64,000 nucleotides of DNA, from assembly GCA_020849475.1 (NCBI GenBank), contig JADLGE010000083.1, forward strand, positions 62,001-126,000. The letters are read 5' to 3'. A program made the position numbers and the translations under genes. Shown in pieces: positions 27,018 to 36,192 of this stretch. The DNA is from Gammaproteobacteria bacterium (GTDB lineage Bacteria > Pseudomonadota > Gammaproteobacteria > Ga0077536). Under the pieces are notes generated by a model. It saw only the letters and a list, made by a program, of their open reading frames with translations. It was not told the origin of the DNA and made no database searches. Every line of letters begins with the position of its first letter. Positions within the stretch are counted from its first letter, which is position 1.

Positions 27018-29075
27018 ATGACCGCCACACGCCAGATTCTGGTCACCAGTGCCCTGCCCTATGCCAACGGCCCCATTCACATCGGCCATCTGGTCGAATA
27101 CATCCAGACCGACATCTGGGTGCGCTTTCAGAAACTGCGCGGCCATGAGTGTCACTACGTGTGCGCCGACGACGCCCACGGCACGCCCATCATGCTGCGC
27201 GCCGAGCAGGAGGGCATCACGCCCGAGCAGTTGATTGCACGCATCGCCGCGGCCCACCAGCGCGACTTCGCCGATTTCAACGTCGCCTTCGACAACTACT
27301 ACTCGACCCATTCGCCGGAAAACCGCGCCATCGCCGAGACCATCTACACGCGGTTGCGCGACGGCGGCTACATCGCCAAGCGCGCCATCCGCCAGGCGTT
27401 CGACCCGGTCAAGCAGATGTTCCTGCCAGATCGCTTCATTCGCGGCACCTGCCCGAAGTGCAAGTCGGCCGACCAGTACGGTGACTCGTGCGAAGTGTGT
27501 GGCGCGACCTACGCACCGACCGACCTCATCGATGCGGTGTCGGCGCTGTCCGGCGTTACGCCGGAACTCAAGGAATCAGAACACCTGTTCTTCCGTCTCG
27601 GCGCTTTTGAAGACGTGCTGCGCCAATGGCTCAAGAACAACGACCTGCAAAGCGGCATCGTCAACAAGCTCAACGAATGGTTCGAAGCGGGGCTGCAGGA
27701 TTGGGACATCTCGCGCGACGCGCCGTATTTCGGTTTCGAGATCCCGGATCATCCCGGCAAGTATTTCTACGTGTGGCTGGATGCACCCATCGGCTACTTC
27801 GCGAGTTTCAGGAATTACTGCGCGCGCAGCGGCGTCGACTTCGAGCATTTCGTCGGCCCCGACAGCAGCACCGAGCTCTACCATTTCATCGGCAAGGACA
27901 TCATGTACTTCCATACATTGTTCTGGCCGGCGATGTTGAAGGGCGCGGGCTTCCGTCTGCCGAGCAATGTGTTCGTGCATGGCTTCCTGACCGTTGATGG
28001 TTTGAAGATGTCGAAGTCGCGCGGCACCTTCATCACCGCGCGCACCTATCTCGATCATCTGAACCCCGAGTACCTGCGCTATTACTTCGCGGCCAAACTG
28101 GGCTCGGCCATCGAGGACATCGATCTCAATCTCGAAGACTTCGAACTGCGCGTCAACGCGGACCTGGTCGGCAAGATAGTCAACATCGCCAGCCGTTGCG
28201 CCGGCTTCATCACCAAGCGCTTCGACGGTCGCCTGGCCGATACGCTGGACGATGCTGACCTCGTGGCCGAACTGCAGGCGGCGGCGGACGGCCTGGCCGG
28301 CTGCTACGAGGCGCGCGAATACAGCCGTGCGATGCGCGACATCATGGCGCTCGCCGACCGCGCCAATCAGTACATCGACCGTCGCGCGCCGTGGGTCATT
28401 GCCAAGGACAGCGCGCGCGACGCCGAACTGCAGGCGGTGTGCAGCATGGGCATTTTCCTGTTCCGCATCCTGCTCATCTATTTGAAGCCGGTGCTGCCGG
28501 CCACCGCCGCGCGCGCCGAAGCGTTTCTGGGCGGCGGCGCCTTGTGCTGGGCCGATGTGAACACGCTGCCGCTAGGCGCCAGCATCAATAAATTCGAACC
28601 GCTCATGCAGCGTGTGGATAGGGAGAAAATCAATCTCATGGTGGAAGCAAGCAAAGAACAGCAGCCGGCCCAGGCGGTTGCTCCCGCACCGGCAAGCACG
28701 CCGGCCAAGAGCGAAGCGCCAGCCAAGGTCGAAGCGGCTAGCGATAGTCAGACTATAAGCATCGACGACTTTGCCAAGGTCGATTTGCGCATCGCGCGGG
28801 TGGTCGAAGCCAAGGCCGTGGAGGGCGCCGACAAACTGGTGCAACTCACCCTCGACATCGGCACCGAACAGCGCAATGTGTTCGCCGGCATCAAGGCCGC
28901 CTATGCGCCCGAGGCACTGGTCGGTCGCCACGTGGTGATGGTGGCCAACCTTGCGCCACGCAAGATGCGCTTCGGTGTGTCCGAAGGCATGGTGCTGGCC
29001 GCCGGCCCCGGCGGCTCGGACCTGTTCCTGCTCGGTGTCGACAGCGGCGCCGAGGCCGGTCAGCGCGTCAAGTAA
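27018..29075 (+). CDS. metG: Methionyl-tRNA synthetase
   Basis: 685 residues. The class I signature HIGH is in [15 protein letters not shown], the zinc knuckle is [18 protein letters not shown] and the KMSKS loop is [10 protein letters not shown]. After the anticodon-binding helical domain, an Ala/Pro-rich linker (~residues 545-575) leads to the C-terminal EMAPII-like tRNA-binding dimerisation domain ([31 protein letters not shown]). It is the long MetRS1 form. ATG follows AGAGG closely. Confidence 0.97.
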   Translation: MTATRQILVTSALPYANGPIHIGHLVEYIQTDIWVRFQKLRGHECHYVCADDAHGTPIMLRAEQEGITPEQLIARIAAAHQRDFADFNVAFDNYYSTHSPENRAIAETIYTRLRDGGYIAKRAIRQAFDPVKQMFLPDRFIRGTCPKCKSADQYGDSCEVCGATYAPTDLIDAVSALSGVTPELKESEHLFFRLGAFEDVLRQWLKNNDLQSGIVNKLNEWFEAGLQDWDISRDAPYFGFEIPDHPGKYFYVWLDAPIGYFASFRNYCARSGVDFEHFVGPDSSTELYHFIGKDIMYFHTLFWPAMLKGAGFRLPSNVFVHGFLTVDGLKMSKSRGTFITARTYLDHLNPEYLRYYFAAKLGSAIEDIDLNLEDFELRVNADLVGKIVNIASRCAGFITKRFDGRLADTLDDADLVAELQAAADGLAGCYEAREYSRAMRDIMALADRANQYIDRRAPWVIAKDSARDAELQAVCSMGIFLFRILLIYLKPVLPATAARAEAFLGGGALCWADVNTLPLGASINKFEPLMQRVDREKINLMVEASKEQQPAQAVAPAPASTPAKSEAPAKVEAASDSQTISIDDFAKVDLRIARVVEAKAVEGADKLVQLTLDIGTEQRNVFAGIKAAYAPEALVGRHVVMVANLAPRKMRFGVSEGMVLAAGPGGSDLFLLGVDSGAEAGQRVK

Positions 29076-29090
29076 GCGCTGGCACGAAAC

Positions 29091-29684
29091 ATGGGCAGCG
29101 CGGCAGGCAGCGGCACGATGAATCTCATCGCTGCGGTCGATGCCCTGCTGCCGCAAACCCAATGCCGCCGCTGCGGATACGACGGCTGCCTTCCCTACGC
29201 CGAGGCCTTGGTGACGCACCAGGCTTCGACGGCTCTGTGTCCACCGGGCGGCGAGGCGACTCGCCAACGCCTGGTTCAATTACTGAAGCGCGATGACGAG
29301 GCGGAGCTTCTGACGCCCGAGCCGTCGCGCATTGCCGAAATCCGCGAGAGCGACTGCATCGGTTGCCGCCAGTGCCTGGACGTGTGCCCGGTGGACGCCA
29401 TCATCGGCGCCGCCGGGCGCATGCATACGATCTACAACGCGTGGTGCACGGGCTGCGAACTGTGCGTGCCGGTGTGCCCGACGGATTGCATCACCCTGCC
29501 GTTACGCAGTGACGCGGCGCCGAGCGCGGACGACAACCGCGCACGCCATGCGCGCCGCGCCGCGCGGCTCGATGGTCGTCACGAGTTGCGTCGCGCACCG
29601 GCCCTGGTCGAAGTCGGGTCGCCGGCGGAAGACCTGCGGGCCGCGGTGCTGGCCGCGGTCACGCGCAAACGGGGCGGCGCATGA
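29091..29684 (+). CDS. RnfB/RsxB-like ferredoxin protein without membrane anchor
   Basis: 197 residues, or 188 if translation begins at the ATG at 29118. The Fe-S (DUF) domain reads LLPQTQCRRCGYDGCLPYAEAL, matching RnfB QCGYPGC. Two [4Fe-4S] motifs follow: CIGCRQCLDVCPVDAI and CTGCELCVPVCPTDCI. Unlike E. coli RsxB it lacks the N-terminal transmembrane helix and no other rnf genes are adjacent, so it may not work in a complete Rnf complex. It overlaps nth by 4 bases; rnf/rsx-nth linkage is conserved in many proteobacteria. Confidence 0.85.
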   Translation: MGSAAGSGTMNLIAAVDALLPQTQCRRCGYDGCLPYAEALVTHQASTALCPPGGEATRQRLVQLLKRDDEAELLTPEPSRIAEIRESDCIGCRQCLDVCPVDAIIGAAGRMHTIYNAWCTGCELCVPVCPTDCITLPLRSDAAPSADDNRARHARRAARLDGRHELRRAPALVEVGSPAEDLRAAVLAAVTRKRGGA

Positions 29685-30325
29685 ACAAGGCCAACAAGGC
29701 GGAGTTCTTTCGACGTCTGGCGGCACGTGATCCTGCGCCCAGGACCGAGCTCGAATACCACACGCCGTTTCAATTGCTGATTGCGGTCCTGCTGTCGGCG
29801 CAGGCCACCGACGTCAGCGTCAACAAGGCCACCCGTACGCTGTACCAGGCCGCGCCCGATGCCGCGGCGATGCTGACGCTGGGCGTGGCCGGCGTCAAAA
29901 GCCATATCCGCAACATCGGCCTGTTCAACACCAAGGCCGAGAATGTCATCAAGACCTGCCGCATTCTGCTCGATGAACATGGCGGCGAAGTGCCACGCGA
30001 TCGCGCCGCGCTGGAAGCTCTGCCAGGGGTCGGGCGCAAGACTGCCAACGTGGTGTTGAACGTCGCTTTCGGCGAGCCGACCATCGCCGTCGACACGCAT
30101 ATCTTCCGCGTCGGCAATCGCACCAGGCTGGCGCCCGGCAAGACGCCGCTGGCGGTCGAGCAGGCGCTGTTGCGCGCGGTGCCTGGTGAGTACCAGTTGC
30201 ATGCCCATCACTGGCTGATACTGCACGGCCGCTATGTATGCACAGCGCGCAAGCCCCATTGCGCCGAGTGCGTGGTGGCGGATTTGTGCGAGTGGCGTGA
30301 CAAGCGCAAATATCTCGATGCGTGA
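29681..30325 (+). CDS. nth: Endonuclease III (DNA glycosylase/AP lyase)
   Basis: 214 residues. The HhH motif LPGVGRKTANVVLNVAFGEPTIAVDTHIFRV contains the catalytic Lys and, further on, Asp. The C-terminal [4Fe-4S] loop is CTARKPHCAECVVADLC. It removes oxidised pyrimidines in base-excision repair. Translationally coupled to the rnfB-like gene. Confidence 0.96.
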   Translation: MNKANKAEFFRRLAARDPAPRTELEYHTPFQLLIAVLLSAQATDVSVNKATRTLYQAAPDAAAMLTLGVAGVKSHIRNIGLFNTKAENVIKTCRILLDEHGGEVPRDRAALEALPGVGRKTANVVLNVAFGEPTIAVDTHIFRVGNRTRLAPGKTPLAVEQALLRAVPGEYQLHAHHWLILHGRYVCTARKPHCAECVVADLCEWRDKRKYLDA

Positions 30326-30362
30326 TTGGCGCACCTCGGTCCCGCGCTGGTAGAGTGCAACC

Positions 30363-30788
30363 ATGTTCGTTGAATCACGCGACCAGTCCCGGCAATTCTT
30401 TTTCGTGGTGTGGGAGAAAATGGCCCGCGGCGAGGCGTTGTCACCGCTGGAAGCCTTGATTGCCGAAGTGATACGCGCGCATCCCGAATACCATGTCGTG
30501 CTGGGGCAGGGCGAGCGCGCGCTCGAGCGTGACTTTGGCGCGGGCGACACCAATCCGTTTCTGCACATGGGCCTGCACGTGGCCCTGATTGAACAATTGC
30601 AAACCGACCGGCCCGCCGGTATCACCGCGCTCTACAAACAACTCGTCAGCCAGGCGTCGCACGACGTGCACGGACTCGAGCATCGCATCATGGAACAACT
30701 GGCCGGTGCGCTGTGGGCCGCCAGTCAGCGCGGCGGCATGCCCGACGAGCAGGATTACCTGGCGCGCCTTAGCGCCTTGCTCAGATGA
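30363..30788 (+). CDS. DUF1841 family protein
   Basis: 141 residues. FVESRDQSRQFFFVVWEKMARGEALSPLEALIAEVIRAHPEYH and NPFLHMGLHVALIEQLQTDRPAGI are the family's conserved segments. Members are small, helical, restricted mainly to proteobacteria and typically follow nth. Function unknown. Its stop overlaps the start of the next gene by 4 bases. Confidence 0.88.
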   Translation: MFVESRDQSRQFFFVVWEKMARGEALSPLEALIAEVIRAHPEYHVVLGQGERALERDFGAGDTNPFLHMGLHVALIEQLQTDRPAGITALYKQLVSQASHDVHGLEHRIMEQLAGALWAASQRGGMPDEQDYLARLSALLR

Positions 30789-32485
30789 GCGAAGCGGCGC
30801 CACCGAAGTTGCGGGAGGCGCCGGAGCTCGCTGCCAGTTTTCTCGCCGACCTCACCCAGGAGTTCGCCAGCTCGCTCGACATCGACGAGACGCTCAAGAA
30901 CGCCATCGACCGCTTCATGGTGCACCTCGATGCCGAAGCGGCATCGATATTCCTGCTCGAGGACGACGACACGACCCTGGTGTGTCGCGAATGCGCGGGG
31001 CCGGTCGATATCCGCGGCCTGCGCCTGGCGGCGGACCAGGGCATCGTCGGTCAGACCGTGGCGCGCGTTGAGCCGCGCATCGTGCGCGATGTGGCCGAGG
31101 ACGCAAGCTTCGCCGCCAAGGTCGATGCCGATTCCGGTTTTGCCACGCGCTCCATCCTGTGTGTGCCGCTGGCGGTGCGCGGTCGCTGTCTGGGCGCGCT
31201 GGAACTGCTCAACAAACGTGGCGGCGACGGGCTCTTCGAGCGTAACGATCTCGAGCTTGCCAGCGTGGTGGCGGCGGCCGCCGCGCTCGCCATCCACAAT
31301 GCGCGCATGGCGGCCGCGCTGGTCGAACAGGAACGGGTGCGCAAGGAACTCGAACTCGCGCGCCACATCCAGGAAAGCCTGCTGCCGCCGCGTGAAGGCG
31401 CCGAGTTCGCGGTGCATGGTGTGAATATCCCGGCGCGCGAAGTCTCGGGTGATTTCTACGACTTCATGCCCTTGGCCGATGGGCGCGTGTACTTTGCGCT
31501 GGCCGATGTCTCGGGCAAGGGCATGAACGCCGCCCTGCTGATGGCCAAGACCACCAGCCTGTTGCGCTGCCTGGCCAAGAGCGCCACCAGCGCCGGCGCT
31601 TTGCTGCACGAGGTCAACAACGAGATCTGCGAGCGCAGCACCCTCGGCATGTTCGTGACCGTGGTGGCCGGTTTTCTCGAGCCACGCTCGGGCCAGGTGG
31701 AACTCGCCAACGCCGGTCACCACCCGGCGCTGCTGCGCGGCGCCGACGGCAGCCTGCGCAGCTACGCCGCGGGCGCGCCGCCGCTGGGCGTACTGGCCGA
31801 TATCGACTTTCCCGGCGAGCGCATCGCTCTCGATGGCGGCACCCTGTACCTCTACACCGATGGCATCAGCGAGAGCATCTCGGCCGACGGCGCCGAACTG
31901 GGCGTGCTGGGCCTGTCGGCGTTGTTCAGTGACGCCGCGCCGCTGTCGGCAGCGCTGAGACTCGACGCAGTGGTTGCCGCGTGGCGGGCGGCGGGCTATC
32001 GCTCCCACGATGACATCACGCTCATGCTGGTCGAGGTGCCGAAGGCGGACGCTACGCGCAGCGAAGCATTGAACTGGCGCTTCACCGCCGACGCCATGCA
32101 GTTGAAGCCGATGCGTGAGCGGGTGCGCGAGCTCGGACTGGCGAGCGGCTGGTCGGACAAGCTGACGGGCGACCTCGTGCTCGCCATCAACGAAGCGTGC
32201 ATGAACATCATCGAGCACGCCTACGGGCCGGATAACGCGGGTGAAATCGTGCTGGAGATCCTTAATAATGAAAACGAAGTTGAAATCGTTCTGACCGATT
32301 TTGCCGCGCCCATCGAGCTCGACGCCATCCACGGGCGCGCGCTGGAAGACGTGCGCCCGGGCGGCCTCGGCACGCATTTCATGAGCACCATCATGGACAG
32401 CTTGAGCTATACGCATCTCGCGACCCGCCCAGGCAACGTGTTGCGCATGCGCAAGCGTCTGGAAAAAGCTGCGACGGACTGCTGA
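30785..32485 (+). CDS. GAF / SpoIIE-type phosphatase / RsbW-type kinase partner-switching protein
   Basis: 566 residues in three domains. Residues ~20-175 are a GAF sensor (DIDETLKNAIDRFMVHLDAEAASIFLLE...). Residues ~190-415 are a PP2C-type SpoIIE phosphatase with metal aspartates in REVSGDFYDFMPL, LADVSGKGMNAALLMAK, YTDGISES and SHDDITLMLVE. Residues ~425-560 are a GHKL ATPase of anti-sigma kinase type with N-box LAINEACMNIIEHAYG and a glycine-rich GGLGTHFMSTIMD. Having both activities against a STAS protein in one chain is a recognised variant. The likely substrate is the STAS protein encoded next. Stimulus for GAF unknown. Its start overlaps the DUF1841 stop by 4 bases. Confidence 0.88.
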   Translation: MSEAAPPKLREAPELAASFLADLTQEFASSLDIDETLKNAIDRFMVHLDAEAASIFLLEDDDTTLVCRECAGPVDIRGLRLAADQGIVGQTVARVEPRIVRDVAEDASFAAKVDADSGFATRSILCVPLAVRGRCLGALELLNKRGGDGLFERNDLELASVVAAAAALAIHNARMAAALVEQERVRKELELARHIQESLLPPREGAEFAVHGVNIPAREVSGDFYDFMPLADGRVYFALADVSGKGMNAALLMAKTTSLLRCLAKSATSAGALLHEVNNEICERSTLGMFVTVVAGFLEPRSGQVELANAGHHPALLRGADGSLRSYAAGAPPLGVLADIDFPGERIALDGGTLYLYTDGISESISADGAELGVLGLSALFSDAAPLSAALRLDAVVAAWRAAGYRSHDDITLMLVEVPKADATRSEALNWRFTADAMQLKPMRERVRELGLASGWSDKLTGDLVLAINEACMNIIEHAYGPDNAGEIVLEILNNENEVEIVLTDFAAPIELDAIHGRALEDVRPGGLGTHFMSTIMDSLSYTHLATRPGNVLRMRKRLEKAATDC

Positions 32486-32526
32486 CCATGGGTAGCGCTG
32501 GCGCGTATCAAAGAGACGTCTGAGTC

Positions 32527-32859
32527 ATGTCTTATCAAGTACAACAGGAAAGCGGCTACGCCATCGTGTGCCTGTCCGGCGATGTCGACCTGTCCTGTTC
32601 TCCCGAAGCGCGCAAGACCATTCTGGCCAGCTTGAGTCGCGGCCAGCACACCTTGGTGGATTTGAGCGCGGTGTCGTACATCGACAGCTCGGGCGTCGCG
32701 AGCCTGGTGGAAGGCTTCCAGACCGCGCGCAGGAAATCCCTGCGCTTTGGCCTCATCGGCGTCAGTGCGGCGGCCCTGGGCGTGCTCGAACTGGCGCGCC
32801 TCGACAAAGTGTTCCCGATACACGCCACCCTTGCCGCGCGTCTCGAGGCGGATGGCTGA
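32527..32859 (+). CDS. STAS-domain protein, anti-sigma-factor-antagonist / MlaB-like
   Basis: 110 residues, one STAS domain. The phosphorylation loop is YIDSSGVASLVEGF: serines 54 and 55 in D-S-S-G match the site used in SpoIIAA and RsbV. In E. coli a STAS protein (MlaB) is a subunit of the MlaFEDB lipid ABC transporter. Here the gene overlaps mlaE by 8 bases and follows the phosphatase/kinase gene by 41 bases, so it sits between a partner-switching regulator and a transporter. Its role may be either or both. Confidence 0.88.
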   Translation: MSYQVQQESGYAIVCLSGDVDLSCSPEARKTILASLSRGQHTLVDLSAVSYIDSSGVASLVEGFQTARRKSLRFGLIGVSAAALGVLELARLDKVFPIHATLAARLEADG

Positions 32860-33667
32860 GGGCGCGCGCCCCGCGCTGTTCGTCGCGCTCGAGCGTCTCG
32901 GCCGCGTCTCGGTCGAACTCGTCGAAGAATTCGGTTATTACCTCGCGCTGTGCGTCGAATGTGTGTACTGGCTGGCGATGGGCACGCTGCGGCGTCAGCC
33001 GGTGCGCGTGTCGGCGACCGTGCAGCAGATGGTCGAAGTCGGCCTCGCCGGCCTGCCCATCATCTTCATGTTGTCCTTTGCCATTGGCGTGATGCTCGCC
33101 ATCCAGGGCATCCACACCTTGAAGCAGTTCGGCGCGCAGACCCAGGTGGTGCTCGGCATCGCCCTGTCGGTGACCCGTGAATTCGGCCCGCTCATGACCG
33201 GCATCGTGGTGGCGGGACGCTCGGGCTCGTCGCTCGCGGCGCGTATCGGCACCATGAGCATCAACCAGGAAATCGACGCCCTGCGCGTGATGGGCATCAA
33301 CCCGGTGCGCTACCTGGTGGCGCCGGTGATGGTCGCGATGCTGATCATGATGCCGCTCATGGCCTTGTTCGCCGATTTCGCCGCGTTGTTCGGCGGCGCC
33401 CTGTTCTGCAAGCTCGAACTTGGTTTGAGCTATCGCGCATTCTGGGATCAGACGGTCAATTTCCTGGCCGTCGACGACATCATGCAGGGACTGGCCAAAA
33501 GCGTGGTGTTCGCGCTGGTGGTGGCGCTGGTCGGCGTCAGCAACGGCTTTTCGGTGACGGGCGGCGCTGACGGACTGGGGCGCGCCACCACGCGCGCGGT
33601 GGTGCTGTCGATTTCCTATATCGTGCTGACCGACATGTTCTTCACTTATTTCCTGAATCGCGGATGA
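32852..33667 (+). CDS. mlaE: MlaE-family lipid ABC transporter permease
   Basis: 271 residues from the ATG at 32852, which overlaps the STAS gene; the open frame upstream is antisense-like and ignored. The MlaE signature region GLPIIFMLSFAIGVMLAIQGIHTLKQFGAQTQVVLGIALSVTREFGPLMTGIVVAGRSGSSLAARIGTMSINQEIDALRVMGINPVRYLVAPVMVA is complete, with five hydrophobic helices. It is the inner-membrane channel of an MCE/Mla transporter moving phospholipid between membranes. Four-base overlap with the ATPase gene. Confidence 0.94.
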   Translation: MAEGARPALFVALERLGRVSVELVEEFGYYLALCVECVYWLAMGTLRRQPVRVSATVQQMVEVGLAGLPIIFMLSFAIGVMLAIQGIHTLKQFGAQTQVVLGIALSVTREFGPLMTGIVVAGRSGSSLAARIGTMSINQEIDALRVMGINPVRYLVAPVMVAMLIMMPLMALFADFAALFGGALFCKLELGLSYRAFWDQTVNFLAVDDIMQGLAKSVVFALVVALVGVSNGFSVTGGADGLGRATTRAVVLSISYIVLTDMFFTYFLNRG

Positions 33668-34449
33668 CGGCCGCCATCGAGGTTCGCGACCTCGTCACCC
33701 ACTATGGGTCGCGGCTGATACTCGATCATGTCGCGCTCGAGGTCGGCAGCGGCGAGATCATGGTCATCATGGGCGGCAGCGGCTCGGGCAAGAGCACGCT
33801 GCTGCGCCATCTGCTCGGCTTGAATCGCCCCACCAGCGGCTCCATCAAACTGCTCGGACAAGACATCACCACCGCCAGCGCGGCCGAGATGCACGCCCTG
33901 CGCCGGAACATGGGGGTGTCGTTCCAGGGCGGTGCGCTGTTTGGTTCGATGAGCGTGCTGGAGAACGTGATGCTGCCGCTGCGCGAGCACACCGAACTCG
34001 ACGAACAGACCATGGCCATCATGGCGCGCATGAAACTCGAAGTGGTGAGTCTCGGCGGCCTTGGCCATCTGCTGCCGTCGCAGCTGTCGGGCGGCATGAT
34101 CAAGCGCGCGGCGCTGGCGCGCGCCATTGTGATGGATCCGAAACTGCTGTTTTTTGACGAGCCCTCGGCCGGCCTCGACCCGGTGGTGTCGGCCGAACTC
34201 GACGAGCTCATCTTGAAGCTGCGCGACAGCATGCGCATGTCGATTGTGGTGGTGACCCATGAACTCGACAGCGCTTTCAAGATAGCGGATCGCATCACGG
34301 TGCTCGATCATGGCAGAATCCTTTTGACGGGCACGGTGGCGGAAGTCAGGAATTCCTCCAATCAACGCGTCCAGGATCTTCTGAACCGTCGACCAAGACA
34401 GGAAGAAATCGATGCCGATGCCTATCTGCGCCGTTTGACGGGGGGCTGA
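33664..34449 (+). CDS. mlaF: MlaF-family lipid ABC transporter ATPase
   Basis: 261 residues. Walker A GGSGSGKSTLLRHLLGL, Q-loop VSFQGGALF, ABC signature LSGGMIKRAALARAI, Walker B LLFFDEPSAGLDPV and H-loop VTHEL are all present. Partner of the MlaE permease just upstream (4-base overlap) and energiser of the MCE complex. It contains the typical MlaF C-terminal extension region after the H-loop. Confidence 0.95.
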   Translation: MTAAIEVRDLVTHYGSRLILDHVALEVGSGEIMVIMGGSGSGKSTLLRHLLGLNRPTSGSIKLLGQDITTASAAEMHALRRNMGVSFQGGALFGSMSVLENVMLPLREHTELDEQTMAIMARMKLEVVSLGGLGHLLPSQLSGGMIKRAALARAIVMDPKLLFFDEPSAGLDPVVSAELDELILKLRDSMRMSIVVVTHELDSAFKIADRITVLDHGRILLTGTVAEVRNSSNQRVQDLLNRRPRQEEIDADAYLRRLTGG

Positions 34450-34478
34450 ATGCGGCGCATGAGGCGAATCGAATCAGC

Positions 34479-35489
34479 ATGAAGCGGGACAGCATCAACT
34501 ACCTCGCGGTCGGCAGCTTCGTGCTGGCGATGGGCGTGGCGCTGGCGGTGCTGCTGTTCGCGGTGACCGGTCGCGGCGGCGCGTCCGACACCTACTATGT
34601 CATCTATGACAACGTCGCCGGTCTCAACTTCGGCACCGGTGTGTTCTTCGAGGGCTATCGCATCGGCCAGGTCGAAGCCATCACGCCCGAGCCGCAGGCC
34701 GCCGGCATGCGCTACAAGCTCGAATTGAGTGTGCGCTCGGGCTGGAAGATCCCGAGCGACAGCGTCGCGACGGTGGCCGCCTCTGGCCTCATCTCGGCGG
34801 TCACCATCGACATTCAGCAAGGCCAGTCGAGCGCCGCGCTCAAGCCCGGCGAAGTCATCGAAGGCCGCGCGCAGACCGACCTGTTCTCGGTGCTCAACCA
34901 GGCAGCCAACGATTTCCGCAGCTTGTCGCAGGACGGCCTCATGCCGGTGCTGAAGAATCTCGATACGCGCATCAGCGCGGTGACCGACGAGATCTTGAAA
35001 TTCCGCCATGACGATCTGACGCCGCTGGTGACCATGTTGCACGAACGTCTGGACAAGGAAGTGCTGGGCGGCACCATCTCCATCATCAAACAATTGGATG
35101 AAAGCGCGCGCGGCCTCACGACCATGTTTGGCGAAGCCAACCAGGCTCATGTCAAAGACATCCTCATCCACGTCGATGGTGTGGCGGTGAACCTCAACGA
35201 ACTCGTGACGCGCGTCGAAAGCAGTCGCGCCGAAGCTGACAAACTGCTGGTGGCGCTCGACAAGCTGGTGGCCGACAACCGCGGTGGCGTCAACGCCAGC
35301 GTCACTTCCGCCCAGGTGTCGATGCGCGAACTTAAGGTGGCATTGAAGACCGTCAACGAGCATCTCGCGCAGATTCTCGTCAATCTCGAAGGCGGCAGCC
35401 GCAACATGAACGAATTCGCGCGCACCATCCGCGGTAATCCGGGGCGTCTCCTGCGCAACGCCGAAAGCACGGAGCCCGGACAAAAATGA
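34479..35489 (+). CDS. mlaD: MlaD/MCE-domain lipid-binding protein
   Basis: 336 residues: one N-terminal transmembrane helix (LAVGSFVLAMGVALAVLLFAV), one MCE domain (DTYYVIYDNVAGLNFGTGVFFEGYRIGQVEAITPE...KIPSDSVATVAASGLISAVTIDI) and a long helical, coiled-coil-prone C-terminal part (~residues 140-320). That makes it nearly twice as long as E. coli MlaD (183). It probably forms the hexameric ring, with a needle-like extension across the periplasm. Overlaps the lipoprotein gene by 4 bases. Confidence 0.92.
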   Translation: MKRDSINYLAVGSFVLAMGVALAVLLFAVTGRGGASDTYYVIYDNVAGLNFGTGVFFEGYRIGQVEAITPEPQAAGMRYKLELSVRSGWKIPSDSVATVAASGLISAVTIDIQQGQSSAALKPGEVIEGRAQTDLFSVLNQAANDFRSLSQDGLMPVLKNLDTRISAVTDEILKFRHDDLTPLVTMLHERLDKEVLGGTISIIKQLDESARGLTTMFGEANQAHVKDILIHVDGVAVNLNELVTRVESSRAEADKLLVALDKLVADNRGGVNASVTSAQVSMRELKVALKTVNEHLAQILVNLEGGSRNMNEFARTIRGNPGRLLRNAESTEPGQK

Positions 35490-36079
35490 CGCGCCCGTTG
35501 CGTATGGGCCTGCTGCTGTTCGGCCTCGCGACGCTGCTGGCCTGTGGCGGCACGCCGCACAAGGACAGCTTCTATCGTCTGCCGGTGGTCGAGACTGGCG
35601 AGGGGCAAGCCGCAATCAGCGATGGCCCTATCATCTACATCCCGCCTTTCGATGCCGATGGACTGCACGGCGAACGCGCGCTGGTGTACGCCCATGATGA
35701 TGGCACGAGCCTCGAACAGTACACTTACCACTATTGGGCCGACAGTCCGCGCCTGCTGTTGCAGCAGGCCCTGGCGGCGCGCGTGCGGGGGACGCGGCGC
35801 GTGGTGACGACGCCGAGCGCGGAAGCGGGCTATACCTTGCGCGGTCGCATCGTGCGTCTGGAGGTCCAGGACACCGGTAAGGGCGCGACGGCCGAGGTCG
35901 GTCTTGAGTTCGAGCTGTCGCCTGTCGATACAGACGTGCCGGTGTTCTCGCGCAGCGTCAAACGCAGCGTGGCGCTCGGCAACGAGGATATCAGCGCGCG
36001 CGTCGGTGCTCTGGCGACAGCGGCGCAAGATGCCCTGGCGAGCGTGGTCGAAGATTTGAACGGGTTTTGGGGGCGCTAG
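35486..36079 (+). CDS. ABC-type transport auxiliary lipoprotein (PqiC/LAM-like)
   Basis: 197 residues with a lipoprotein signal (MGLLLFGLATLLACGG, lipobox LLAC) and the auxiliary-component fold SFYRLPVVE...IIYIPPFDADGL...YTYHYWADSPRLLLQQALAARV. The SFYRL and HYWxDSP segments are typical of MCE-linked auxiliary lipoproteins. It is expected on the inner face of the outer membrane, receiving the MlaD needle. Last gene of the STAS-mlaEFD unit. Confidence 0.85.
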   Translation: MTRPLRMGLLLFGLATLLACGGTPHKDSFYRLPVVETGEGQAAISDGPIIYIPPFDADGLHGERALVYAHDDGTSLEQYTYHYWADSPRLLLQQALAARVRGTRRVVTTPSAEAGYTLRGRIVRLEVQDTGKGATAEVGLEFELSPVDTDVPVFSRSVKRSVALGNEDISARVGALATAAQDALASVVEDLNGFWGR

Positions 36080-36192
36080 ACCGGCACGCAAGCGGCCGTC
36101 TGGTGAGGTGAATGCCAGCGGGTGGGCCAATGCGGCGCATCCGCCATGGGCGCGGGCCGCCAGTGCGGGCCCACACTTGAGGAGCGCAGGGC

